10,472 nt of DNA from Halieaceae bacterium UBA3479 (GCA_002377985.1 DFQW01000118.1:424-10895); one strand, 5' to 3'. Shown: positions 1 to 6,608, numbered from the stretch's first letter. The notes: generated from the letters alone by a model not told the origin. A program made the numbers and translations.

Positions 1-1005
1 ATGCAGAGCGAGCGCGGCTACGACCATACACTTTGGCAACAGATGGCCGACATGGGTCTGCTAGGCATTGTCATAAGCGAGACCTGTGGCGGCATCGGTG
101 GTAGTGACATCGATGCCGCCGTGGTCGCGGAGGAACTGGGTCGTTCGCTGCTTCCGGTCCCGTTTATAGAAACCTGCGTGATGGTGCCCTCGCTGCTCGA
201 ATCGGGCGATATAACTGAAGAAACGCAGGATATTCTCTCGGCCATCGTGCGCGGAACCGCCACCATCGCAATCGGCGGTAATACCGCTCTTGCTCCGTAT
301 CGGGACCCCAACAGCACCCTTAAATTGAATAGTGATGGGTCGGTCTCGGGCGAGGTATCACTGGTCATGCATGGCGCCCACGCCGACTTTTTATTGCTCA
401 CTTTTGGCTCAGATGCTCAAACGCGGTGTGTTCTGGTTTCGAGTGATTCGGGATATGACGTTGACAAACAAACCGCCAATGATCCTGCGCTCCGACCGGC
501 AACAATCAAACTCAACAACACCCCCTGTACCGCGCTCACCGGGTTAAGAAAAGACGATCTTGAGCGGGCGAGGTTGCGGGGTGTGGCGGCACTATCGGCG
601 TTGCAAGCTGGCGCAGCCCGCGCAATATTTGAGATTACGATTGACTACCTAAAGACGCGATACCAATTTGGCCGTCCCATTGGTTCGTTTCAGGCGCTCA
701 AGCACATCGCAGCCGACCTATTTCTCGAGGTGGAATCAGCCACCAGCGCTGCGCACGCGGCGGCCAATGCGCTCGCGTCTGCGGACCCCCTAGCGGCTAA
801 GTCAGTGGCGTTGGCAGGATTTATTTGCAACGACGCCTTTCGTGATGTTTCGGCTCAGGCAATACAGTTACATGGCGGTATCGCGTATACGCGGGAACAC
901 GTTGCGCATCTTTACTGGCGTCGCGCCCGCGCTACGCTCTCCATGCTTGGTGACTCCGACACCCACCGTGAAACCTACCTGGGCGCGTGGGAGACTGCCG
1001 CATGA
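1..1005 (+). CDS. Acyl-CoA dehydrogenase, FAD-contact subunit (5' partial)
   Basis: Flavoprotein of the acyl-CoA dehydrogenase family, which introduces an alpha,beta double bond into acyl-CoA esters. The 334 visible residues are shorter than the usual 370-390. The sequence opens in the middle of the N-terminal helical domain (LWQQMADMGLLG), so the ATG at position 1 is probably an internal Met and the true start lies before the window. The C-terminal domain keeps the R-x-QFG-x-PI-x-x-FQ-x-x-KH flavin/dimer motif at about residues 220-235 and a QLHGG motif at 289-293. The middle domain lacks the family signature EPxAGSD and is poorly conserved. The usual C-terminal catalytic Glu is not visible: the matching stretch reads MLGDSD. 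A Glu on the helix after the QFG motif (243 or 245) could be the base, as in isovaleryl-CoA dehydrogenase, but I cannot assign it. The stop overlaps the next start (ATGA), so the two proteins are probably made together as a heteromer. The substrate is unknown. Confidence 0.9.
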   Translation: MQSERGYDHTLWQQMADMGLLGIVISETCGGIGGSDIDAAVVAEELGRSLLPVPFIETCVMVPSLLESGDITEETQDILSAIVRGTATIAIGGNTALAPYRDPNSTLKLNSDGSVSGEVSLVMHGAHADFLLLTFGSDAQTRCVLVSSDSGYDVDKQTANDPALRPATIKLNNTPCTALTGLRKDDLERARLRGVAALSALQAGAARAIFEITIDYLKTRYQFGRPIGSFQALKHIAADLFLEVESATSAAHAAANALASADPLAAKSVALAGFICNDAFRDVSAQAIQLHGGIAYTREHVAHLYWRRARATLSMLGDSDTHRETYLGAWETAA

Positions 1006-2225
1006 GCCAATTTGATCAAGATACCTCACCCGAAGCGCTGCGCGTTGCTGTTCTCAGCTGGCTGGACACCCATTGGGACGGTGAAAATCGGCGCCCGCTG
1101 ACTGAACCCGCCTACGACAGGCGACACTGGCGTCAGCAAGTGCTCGCAGCTGGGCTGGCGGTCCCTTCCTGGCCTCCAGAATGGTTTGGTCTCGGCATGA
1201 CCTCTGCACAATGCAAAGTCATTGAGAAAGCCTTCGCAGAGCGCAATGCCCCGGGCACGGGTCTGGATCGATATCATCTGGGTGCCATCACCGTTTTTAA
1301 GGCCGGCAGCGATGCGCTAAAACGCGAGATGCTTCCCGAGTTACTGACCGGACCCATCTGCTGCCTCTTATACTCCGAACCCAATGCAGGCTCTGACCTG
1401 GCGGGCATTCGAACCAGAGCAGAGCAAGACGGCGATCAGTATGTCATCAACGGGCAAAAGGTGTGGACATCAAACGCGCGCGAGGCAGATTACGGCATGC
1501 TCCTGGCACGCACCGATTGGGATGCTCCCAAACATCGCGGGATTACCTTTTTTCTGTTTCCGATGAGGCAGGCCGGGGTCGAGATTCGACCTATCAACCA
1601 GATCACCGGCGAATCCGAGTTCAACGAGATTTTCATCGAGAATGCCCGCGTTCCCGAACGCTTCATAATTGGCAACCTCAACGAGGGCTGGGGATCTTTC
1701 CAGACGGCAATCGCTTATGAGCGCCTGATTATGGGGCAGGGCATCACGGGACGCCGACGCAACAGCCCAACCCGAAGCCGCCCGCCGCTGCTCGAACTGG
1801 CCGAAAAAACTCATAAACTCAGTGATCCCGTCGTCAGGCAGCGCCTGGCGCAAGCTCTCGCTTACCGAGAGGTAAACAGCCTGAACAATGAGCGCGCCAT
1901 GACCGAAATGATGACCAAGGGCTCAATGTCGCTCATGTCGCTGAGTAAATTGGCGATGTCGCGTATTCAACATGGCGAGGCAGCCATCGCAACTGACCTT
2001 CTCGGCCCCGAGGCACTGCTGGATGGCCCTGACAACAGCGACGCAGCCAACACCAACTTTGACGCCGCCAAGGCCTACATGAACTCGATTGGAGGTGGCA
2101 CCGACCAAATCCAACGCAACATTATTGCCGAGAAAGTCCTCGGGCTGCCCAAAGAACACGAGCCTGATAAAGGCATTGCCTTCCGCGAGGTCAAGTCGGG
2201 GACGGGGCCTAGAACAGCAGGGTGA
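1002..2225 (+). CDS. Acyl-CoA dehydrogenase, partner subunit
   Basis: A 407-residue acyl-CoA dehydrogenase. I place the start at the ATG overlapping the upstream stop (ATGA), with GGGAG about 10 bases before it; an in-frame start 15 bases earlier is less likely. The middle domain is well kept: YSEPNAGSD at about 124-132 and INGQKVWTS at 149-157, which bind the flavin and acyl-CoA. The C-terminal half is diverged. It lacks the R-x-QFG flavin motif and carries an Arg-rich stretch (RRRNSPTRSR, 251-260) in that area. The end has GGGTDQIQR (364-372), where the classical catalytic Glu of YEGTxQIQR is Gly. Its strengths and gaps complement those of the preceding gene. Paired dehydrogenases of this type, such as the mycobacterial ChsE/FadE pairs of cholesterol side-chain degradation, form alpha2beta2 tetramers with shared active sites. 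I infer the same here. The acyl substrate is unknown; a bulky, steroid-like or branched acyl-CoA is only a guess from that analogy. Confidence 0.9.
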   Translation: MSQFDQDTSPEALRVAVLSWLDTHWDGENRRPLTEPAYDRRHWRQQVLAAGLAVPSWPPEWFGLGMTSAQCKVIEKAFAERNAPGTGLDRYHLGAITVFKAGSDALKREMLPELLTGPICCLLYSEPNAGSDLAGIRTRAEQDGDQYVINGQKVWTSNAREADYGMLLARTDWDAPKHRGITFFLFPMRQAGVEIRPINQITGESEFNEIFIENARVPERFIIGNLNEGWGSFQTAIAYERLIMGQGITGRRRNSPTRSRPPLLELAEKTHKLSDPVVRQRLAQALAYREVNSLNNERAMTEMMTKGSMSLMSLSKLAMSRIQHGEAAIATDLLGPEALLDGPDNSDAANTNFDAAKAYMNSIGGGTDQIQRNIIAEKVLGLPKEHEPDKGIAFREVKSGTGPRTAG

Positions 2226-2312
2226 GCGCAAACTCCGCAACATCCGCCAGACGAGACTCGAAACCGGCCATTTCGTTGAAGTGCTCAAGCAGTTTCACTT
2301 GCTATCAAAAGC

Positions 2313-2453
2313 ATGCAATTTCTCATTGGCGCGTTTCTACTAACCACCTCAGCACTGGTTTTTGCAGATCATCATGAGACTAACGCCCTCTCGCCCAATG
2401 TCTTGGCCACCAAAGCGGCTTGCGAGGCCTTCATCACGCAACAGCTGGACTAG
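2313..2453 (+). CDS. Small ORF with signal peptide (possible truncated N-terminus)
   Basis: A 46-codon ORF in the 266-base gap before the glycoside hydrolase gene. It begins with a convincing secretion signal: a short start, a hydrophobic core (FLIGAFLLTTSALVFA), then ADHHE, with likely cleavage after Ala18. The remaining 28 residues (SPNVLATKAACEAFITQQLD at the end) match no family I recognise and contain one Cys. The ribosome-binding site is weak. The ORF stops at a TAG 38 bases before the start of the next gene. Two readings are possible. It may be a small exported peptide. Or it may be the signal-peptide end of a longer gene broken by a frameshift, since the hydrolase frame is open across 2420-2491 and the hydrolase itself lacks a signal peptide. 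I cannot choose between them. Confidence 0.4.
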   Translation: MQFLIGAFLLTTSALVFADHHETNALSPNVLATKAACEAFITQQLD

Positions 2454-2491
2454 CGCGCAAGGTTATCGAGTGGCCTCAACCAGGTGACGCC

Positions 2492-3553
2492 ATGAGTGTT
2501 TCACGATGGTCAAGAGACAGGGCTACTCGTTGGGCTCTGGAGAGACCATGGTGGATTGGCTGCAACTTCGCGCCCAGCACCGCGTCGAATCAGCTGGAGA
2601 TGTGGCAGGCCGAAACCTTTGATCCAGACACCATCGGTCGAGAGCTCTGTTGGGCCTCGAAAATCGGCATGAACAGCGTGAGGGTGTTTCTTCATGATCT
2701 GGTCTGGCAAGCCGATCCCGACGGGTTTAAATCCCGGATAGACACTTTTTTATCACTCGCAGACAAAGTGAATATCCAGACAATGCTTGTGCTTTTCGAC
2801 GACTGCTGGTTCCCACCCGTCGCCGGACCTCAGCTTGAGCCTGTTCCGGGGGTTCACAATTCGCGCTGGGCTCAATCACCGGGGCACGCGGTCACTCGCG
2901 ATCGCACACAGTGGCCGCGGCTCGAGCAGTATGTGAGGGATATTATTGGCACGTTCGGACAGGACGAGCGCGTATGTGTTTGGGATCTTTACAATGAACC
3001 GGGCAATGAACTTCTGCCATTGGCAACTTTGCCCAAACGGCAGTCGATACCTCGGGCACTGAAAAAAATATTTCGACACTTTGTCCTGCCCAGTCCCACG
3101 CTTCCGCTGCTTCGAGACTGCTTTGATTGGGCGCGTTCCGCTAATCCAATACAGCCAATTACGGTAGGCGTATGGGCGCCCATTCCTCGCCTGAATCGGT
3201 TGCAGCTCGCCCATTCCGACATTATTTCCTTTCATCATTATCAGGATGAAAAGTCACTTAGGAAAACCATAACAACGCTAAAACGAAAACACTGCCGACC
3301 CATTCTCTGCACAGAATGGATGGCCAGACCACTGGGTAGCCAAGTTAAAACCCATCTCCCTATTTTTCGGGATCAAGGGGTGGGTTGCTTTTGCTGGGGA
3401 CTGGTGTCCGGTCGAACGCAGACCATCCACCGCTGGACCGATCGCCCGGGGACACCCGCTCCCCGTCTCTGGCATCACGACCTGCTACATCCCGATGGAT
3501 CGCCCTACGATGAGAATGAGATTGCGCTTATGCGGCAGATTACGATGAACTGA
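2492..3553 (+). CDS. Glycoside hydrolase-like TIM-barrel protein (cellulase/GH5-like)
   Basis: A 353-residue protein of a family often labelled cellulase-family glycosyl hydrolase or 1,4-beta-xylanase. The resemblance is from memory: CNFxPSTAxNQLEMWQAETFDP near the N-terminus, RVFLHDLVW, and LFDDCW. Two carboxylates fit a retaining clan-A hydrolase: Glu169 in DLYNEPGN as acid/base, and Glu275 in LCTEWMARP as nucleophile, near the ends of strands 4 and 7. The C-terminus (CWGLVSGRTQT, then LWHHDLLHPDGSPY) also fits. I chose the ATG at 2492 because AGGTGA lies just upstream; the frame is open earlier (from 2420), but that stretch looks non-coding. There is no signal peptide at this start, although many relatives are exported. 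About 25-30 extra basic residues follow the NEPGN motif. The gene ends in TGA immediately followed by TAA. The sugar substrate is unknown. Confidence 0.82.
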   Translation: MSVSRWSRDRATRWALERPWWIGCNFAPSTASNQLEMWQAETFDPDTIGRELCWASKIGMNSVRVFLHDLVWQADPDGFKSRIDTFLSLADKVNIQTMLVLFDDCWFPPVAGPQLEPVPGVHNSRWAQSPGHAVTRDRTQWPRLEQYVRDIIGTFGQDERVCVWDLYNEPGNELLPLATLPKRQSIPRALKKIFRHFVLPSPTLPLLRDCFDWARSANPIQPITVGVWAPIPRLNRLQLAHSDIISFHHYQDEKSLRKTITTLKRKHCRPILCTEWMARPLGSQVKTHLPIFRDQGVGCFCWGLVSGRTQTIHRWTDRPGTPAPRLWHHDLLHPDGSPYDENEIALMRQITMN

Positions 3554-3618
3554 TAAGGACGGGATTGCTGTGGATAAGTCGAGCCTGAAGCCTTTCCTCG
3601 CTAGACCGGTGATAATAA

Positions 3619-3658
3619 AGCCAGCGCCCCGATTACAATCCATCTGAGGGCGCTGGCT
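3619..3658 (-). terminator. Probable intrinsic terminator of the acidic-repeat gene
   Basis: A perfect 11-bp inverted repeat (AGCCAGCGCCC / GGGCGCTGGCT, arms 3619-3629 and 3648-3658) with an 18-base loop. Read on the minus strand, the hairpin is followed by TTATTATC directly after the last stem T's, which suits termination of the minus-strand gene ending at 3708. On the plus strand there is no T run after it, so it is less convincing for the hydrolase gene. The loop is longer than usual for a terminator. Confidence 0.6.
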
Positions 3659-3707
3659 CAGCAGCCAGATTCCTTTGGCAGTTACTGGCTGTTAACGCTC
3701 AATTGAA

Positions 3708-3926
3708 TCAAGCGTCGGGGTCATCGTCGTCGGGCTCGTCGCCCTCCGGCTCATCATCCTCGGGTTCATCGTCCTCGGGTTCATCATCGTGAGGCTCGCC
3801 CCCGTGAGAATGTTGCACGACTTCACTGAGATCGGCGGCGCCCGCTGTCACAACTGAGTCGTAGCGATACTCCCCGAAGGCAACCATCGATAGCAGCAGC
3901 GCAATAACTGAAATGAGTATTTTCAT
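3708..3926 (-). CDS. Small secreted protein with acidic EP-D repeat
   Basis: A 72-residue protein of no family I recognise. Residues 1-18 (MKILISVIALLLSMVAFG) form a signal peptide with likely cleavage at AFG|E. A short linker (about 19-43) has a His pair (HSH). From residue 44 the chain is five or so units of EPxDD, almost wholly Glu, Asp and Pro, to the end. There is no Cys, and no lipobox. I chose the ATG with GGAG 5-8 bases upstream over a TTG four codons earlier. The tail should be disordered and strongly negative, and could bind calcium or other cations, or interact with the envelope; this is inference. The DNA under the tail is a 15-bp tandem repeat, so copy number may vary between strains. 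The gene is monocistronic, downstream of tRNA-Gly on the same strand, and is followed by a hairpin terminator. Confidence 0.7.
   Translation of the reverse strand: MKILISVIALLLSMVAFGEYRYDSVVTAGAADLSEVVQHSHGGEPHDDEPEDDEPEDDEPEGDEPDDDDPDA
3721..3795 (-). repeat. 15-bp tandem repeat, 5 units, coding
   Basis: Five adjacent 15-base units (plus-strand form close to TCATCGTCCTCGGGT) at 3721-3735, 3736-3750, 3751-3765, 3766-3780 and 3781-3795. Units 3 and 4 differ by one base; the outer ones are more diverged. Each encodes one acidic pentapeptide of the small secreted protein, so unit gain or loss would keep the frame. Confidence 0.8.
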
Positions 3927-3938
3927 GGCTTTCTCCAA

Positions 3939-4144
3939 GCACTAGGTTAACGGGTATAAAAAGCACCCGAGGCGAACGCTACGCCCACCTAGCGAAACGC
4001 GCCAAGATCTAATAGGCATTAAGCAAGATATTGGATAGATCTAAATGCTTGATCCCGCGAAATTCAAGTCTGGCGGCTTGCCTTGGACCCGATTAAAAAG
4101 CCAAACGATAGAACATGGACGCCTAAAAATGACGGATGCTCAAA
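3939..4144. other. Intergenic stretch without a supported gene
   Basis: About 205 bases between the acidic-repeat gene and the 3' end of tRNA-Gly. It must hold the promoter of the acidic-repeat gene on the minus strand, but I see no strong sigma-70 match. AGATCTAA occurs twice about 30 bases apart (near 4006 and 4037), without other signs of an operator. No clear hairpin plus T run follows the tRNA. Confidence 0.5.
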
Positions 4145-4218
4145 TGGAGCGGGTGATGGGAATCGAACCCACGTCTAAAGCTTGGGAAGCTTTCGTTCTA
4201 CCATTGAACTACACCCGC
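4145..4218 (-). tRNA. tRNA-Gly (anticodon CCC)
   Basis: A complete 74-base tRNA on the minus strand. The acceptor arms GCGGGTG and CACCCGC pair perfectly, followed by discriminator T and an encoded CCA (TGGA at 4145-4148 on the plus strand). The D arm holds GTTCAATGGTAGAAC. The anticodon stem AAAGC/GCTTT closes the loop TTCCCAA, giving anticodon CCC, which reads GGG codons. The T loop is TTCGATT. It closely resembles E. coli glyU. It lies 48 bases downstream of the bcp stop on the same strand, so it may be read from bcp or from its own weak promoter. Confidence 0.97.
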
Positions 4219-4228
4219 ACAGCTCGGG

Positions 4229-4258
4229 AGCTTACGCCCTCAACTCAAAAAAGGTAAA
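4229..4258 (-). promoter_or_regulatory. Candidate promoter of tRNA-Gly
   Basis: On the minus strand TTTACC (4 of 6 matches to the -35 consensus) is followed after 18 bases by TAAGCT (3 of 6 to the -10). Ten mostly G/C bases then lead to the tRNA 5' end, like the GC-rich discriminator of stable-RNA promoters. The match is weak and could be chance. Confidence 0.25.
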
Positions 4259-4266
4259 GCGCATAT

Positions 4267-4746
4267 TCAGCCTAGATCAAGGGATTTTAGTGCTGCCAGA
4301 AGTTCAGCGTGATGGTCTTTGGTTTTAAATTTGTCCATCACCGCCTTCAGCTTGCCATCCTTACCGACAATAAAAGTCGTACGCAAAATGCCATCGAATT
4401 CCCGACCCATGAATTTCTTGGGTCCCCATGCGCCATAGCTATCGGCCACGGCGTGGTCCTCGTCACTGAGCAGTTGAAAGTTCAACTCATCCCGCTCGAC
4501 AAACTTGGCAAGCTTGTTGACAGGGTCAGGACTAATACCCAGCACCACGGTATTCAGCCCTTTCAGCGCCTTGGCAGAATCGCGCAGCCCCTGAGCCTGG
4601 ACCGTACACCCCGGTGTCATCGCCTTGGGGTAGAAGTAAACCACCACCGCAGACTTGCCCTTGAAATCTGCCAGCGAAACCCGCGTACCCAGGTGATCCT
4701 GTAGGGAAAATTTGGGCGCCAGATTGCCCACCTTCGGAAATGCCAT
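4267..4746 (-). CDS. bcp: Peroxiredoxin of the Bcp/PrxQ family, single-cysteine
   Basis: A 159-residue thioredoxin-fold thiol peroxidase that reduces hydrogen peroxide and organic peroxides in the cytoplasm. The fold signals are in order: APKFSLQDHLG (10-20), VVYFYPKAMTPGCTVQ (35-50) with peroxidatic Cys47 and the Thr44/Pro45 of the active site, LGISPDPVNKLAKF, LLSDEDHAVADSYGAWG, and FIVGKDGKL near the C-terminus. Length is normal for E. coli Bcp (156). The resolving Cys normally five residues after the peroxidatic one is Gln52 here, and Cys47 is the only Cys in the protein. It must work as a 1-Cys enzyme or form an inter-chain or mixed disulfide. Start ATG has AGAGG just upstream. The gap to the upstream NUDIX gene is 88 bases, so bcp may have its own promoter. 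Confidence 0.93.
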   Translation of the reverse strand: MAFPKVGNLAPKFSLQDHLGTRVSLADFKGKSAVVVYFYPKAMTPGCTVQAQGLRDSAKALKGLNTVVLGISPDPVNKLAKFVERDELNFQLLSDEDHAVADSYGAWGPKKFMGREFDGILRTTFIVGKDGKLKAVMDKFKTKDHHAELLAALKSLDLG

Positions 4747-4834
4747 AACAACCTCTGTGCCATAAATTGACTACGTGTGTACTTACGAGCGGCGCCCCAC
4801 CGAGGATCAAATTCAGGAGGTCAAAGCAGTGACG

Positions 4835-5389
4835 TCAGAGCTCGGTCGGGGGCTTGCGTCCGTACGAAATCACCGTATTGCGGACGGGGAAGTCACCGGT
4901 TTTGCGATCTACCAGATACTCCTGAAGCATTTCGCGCACCACCGGGAATGCCAGTTCATCCCAGGGAATCTCCTGCTCGGTAAAAAGTGCGCTCTCGAGC
5001 GACTCCGGGCCAATACCAAAAGAGTCATTCTCAAGACGGCACCGATAAAAGAGGTATACCTGATTAATATAGGGCACATCGAAAATCCGGTAGAGCGCCA
5101 GATCAATAGCCTTGGCGGCGGCCTCCTCCCATGTCTCTCGTGCTGCGCCCTCTGCTGAGGTTTCCCCGTTTTCCATAAAGCCCGCGGGCAAGGTCCACAT
5201 GCCGAAGCGCGGCTCTATAGCCCGCTTGCAAAGCAATATCCGGTCCCCCACCGTCGGCAAACATCCCACGACGACCTTTGGATTAATGTAATGGATGGTT
5301 TCGCAGGCACTACACACATGGCGCTCGCGATCATCATCAACGGGCACTTGCAAGCTCACTGTGGCGCCACACTGGTTACAGAATTTCAT
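4835..5389 (-). CDS. NUDIX hydrolase with N-terminal zinc ribbon
   Basis: A 184-residue NUDIX hydrolase, which cleaves nucleoside diphosphates linked to another group; the exact substrate (NADH, FAD or ADP-ribose type) is unknown. The N-terminus is a zinc ribbon with Cys4, Cys7, Cys26 and Cys29 (CNQCG, CSACE), then INPKVVVGCLP. The NUDIX box runs from Gly70 through Glu76 to R84-E85 and E88-E89, the metal ligands. The Gly near the end of the consensus is Ala, as I recall being common in this group. The C-terminal part (INQVYLFYRCRL, IPWDELAFP) matches a subfamily widespread in pseudomonads. The frame is open for 32 more codons upstream, but I place the start at 5389. That ATG overlaps the moaE stop (ATGA) and follows AAGGGAG, and the zinc ribbon begins right there. 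This means translation is probably coupled to moaE. Confidence 0.9.
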   Translation of the reverse strand: MKFCNQCGATVSLQVPVDDDRERHVCSACETIHYINPKVVVGCLPTVGDRILLCKRAIEPRFGMWTLPAGFMENGETSAEGAARETWEEAAAKAIDLALYRIFDVPYINQVYLFYRCRLENDSFGIGPESLESALFTEQEIPWDELAFPVVREMLQEYLVDRKTGDFPVRNTVISYGRKPPTEL

Positions 5390-5847
5390 ACTCCCTTGCT
5401 CTGCTCCCAGCGCGCCCTGCGCTCGCCATCCTGCTCTCGACTCGCCACCCAACGAGCGCCCTCGGCACCCTGTTCCCGCTTCCAAAAGGGGGCTTCAGTT
5501 TTGAGCGTGTCCATCATAAATTCGCAGGCGCTGATTGCCTCTCCTCGGTGATCTGCCACTGCGCCGACCCAAACAATTGTCTCGCTCACGGGCAATAACC
5601 CAAACCGATGCACAATGCGCCAATTGTCGAGCCGAAATCGTTCTGCGGCCTCTCGCCCCAAATTTTGCAACACCTTGAGCGCCATTTCCGGATAATGCTC
5701 AAGCTCCAACGCGCCCACCGGACCCTCCCCGCTATGGTCGCGAACATACCCGGTAAAAGTTGCTACCGCTGCGCCCGGTAGCGCTCCCACCAGGGCTGCG
5801 TATTCCGCAGCGATATCAATCGGCTCAGCCTGCAGCGATACAGACAT
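5386..5847 (-). CDS. moaE: Molybdopterin synthase, large (catalytic) subunit MoaE
   Basis: A 153-residue MoaE. With MoaD it inserts two sulfurs into precursor Z (cyclic pyranopterin monophosphate) to form molybdopterin in the cytoplasm. Recognisable parts are FTGYVRDH (31-38), LELEHYPEMA (48-57), the His-Arg pairs at 80-81 and 100-101 (ADHRGEA), and the active-site run MDTLKTEAPFWKRE. In that run Lys116 and Lys123 correspond to Lys119 and Lys126 of the E. coli enzyme. Length is close to the E. coli protein (150), with a charged C-terminal tail. The start lies one base after the moaD stop. The stop overlaps the NUDIX start. Confidence 0.96.
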   Translation of the reverse strand: MSVSLQAEPIDIAAEYAALVGALPGAAVATFTGYVRDHSGEGPVGALELEHYPEMALKVLQNLGREAAERFRLDNWRIVHRFGLLPVSETIVWVGAVADHRGEAISACEFMMDTLKTEAPFWKREQGAEGARWVASREQDGERRARWEQSKGV

Positions 5848-5848
5848 G

Positions 5849-6127
5849 TCAGCCGCCCGTCATCGGCGGGAACAGCGCCAATTCATCGCCATCCCTCACC
5901 AGGGCATCAAGGTAAACCACCTTATGGTTCAGGGCGTGCACCAGATTTGGCTGATTGATCGCATCGCTCCAATTAGTGCCTCTCGCCGAGAGTACCGATT
6001 TGATCGCCGCTACGTTAATCGCGCCATCGACCACTTCTTCTGGCGGCAAGGCACCTACTTCCAATTGCAACTCGGCCTCACCCAACGCCTCCCGAAGAGA
6101 CGCAAACAACTTAATCGTGATGCTCAC
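5849..6127 (-). CDS. moaD: Molybdopterin synthase, small subunit MoaD (sulfur carrier)
   Basis: A ubiquitin-like sulfur carrier whose C-terminal Gly-Gly is thiocarboxylated and delivers sulfur to MoaE. Visible are the first strand ([15 protein letters not shown]), [24 protein letters not shown] and the terminal TGG. With a GTG start at 6127 it has 92 residues; E. coli MoaD has 81. I chose this GTG because GGAGAG lies 7 bases upstream and the first beta strand starts right after it. Another in-frame GTG at 6151 would add 8 residues and has no clear ribosome-binding site. The start overlaps the end of moaC by 17 bases, so translation is likely coupled. A short insert lies around residues 27-42, before the [10 protein letters not shown] helix. 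Confidence 0.94.
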   Translation of the reverse strand: MSITIKLFASLREALGEAELQLEVGALPPEEVVDGAINVAAIKSVLSARGTNWSDAINQPNLVHALNHKVVYLDALVRDGDELALFPPMTGG

Positions 6128-6608
6128 GATGCCACTCTCCGCTGGCGCCACCCACTTTGGAAATCAAACGGGTGCGCTCGATGCTCATCCCGCGGTCGAT
6201 TGCCTTACACATGTCGTACAGGGTCAGCGCAGCCACTGAAGCCGCTGTTAGCGCCTCCATTTCAACACCGGTCTGACCGGTGACTTTGCAGGTCGCCTCG
6301 ATTCGGACTCCTGGCAATTCGGCATCCGGCGTCAAGTCAACCCTCACCGAAGTCAGGGGCAAGGGATGGCAGAGCGGAATCAATTCTGCGCATTTCTTCG
6401 CCGCCTGAATGCCGGCTATACGCGCGACAGCCATCACATCACCTTTTGGCAGGGTGTTGTCAGTAATCGCCGCAAGCGTCGACCCCTGCATACGCACGCA
6501 CGACTCCGCTACTGCCTCCCTCGCGGAGACGGCTTTTTCGGTGACATCAACAATATGCGCCCGACCCGCGTCATCGAGGTGTGTCAGGCGATCCGTATTC
6601 TCTGGCAT
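6111..6608 (-). CDS. moaC: Cyclic pyranopterin monophosphate synthase MoaC
   Basis: A 165-residue MoaC (161 in E. coli). It converts the MoaA product 3',8-cyclo-7,8-dihydro-GTP to cyclic pyranopterin monophosphate, the second step of molybdenum cofactor synthesis. Conserved blocks are [20 protein letters not shown] (52-71), [13 protein letters not shown] (76-88) and [20 protein letters not shown] (113-132). Lys55, His81, Asp132 and Lys135 match the E. coli active-site residues Lys51, His77, Asp128 and Lys131. The frame is open 37 codons further upstream across the intergenic region, but family alignment from memory favours the ATG at 6608 ([15 protein letters not shown]). Its ribosome-binding site is weak. 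It is the first gene of the minus-strand operon and diverges from the MFS gene across 82 bases. moaA and moaB are not in the window. Confidence 0.96.
   Translation of the reverse strand: MPENTDRLTHLDDAGRAHIVDVTEKAVSAREAVAESCVRMQGSTLAAITDNTLPKGDVMAVARIAGIQAAKKCAELIPLCHPLPLTSVRVDLTPDAELPGVRIEATCKVTGQTGVEMEALTAASVAALTLYDMCKAIDRGMSIERTRLISKVGGASGEWHREHHD

Noticed and set aside
1470..1853. Minus-strand ORF of 127 codons inside the second acyl-CoA dehydrogenase
   Set aside because: It is a shadow of the conserved plus-strand protein.
4145..4218. tRNA-Gly as an integration site for a mobile element
   Set aside because: I see no second copy of the tRNA 3' end, no integrase and no change in gene character around it.
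4045..4257. 70-codon plus-strand ORF containing MGIEPTSKAWEAFVLPLNYTR
   Set aside because: This is the antisense translation of the tRNA-Gly gene, a well-known false protein in databases.
4775..5158. Plus-strand ORF of 127 codons opposite the NUDIX gene
   Set aside because: It is the complement of a well-supported NUDIX coding region, and its translation has no family character.
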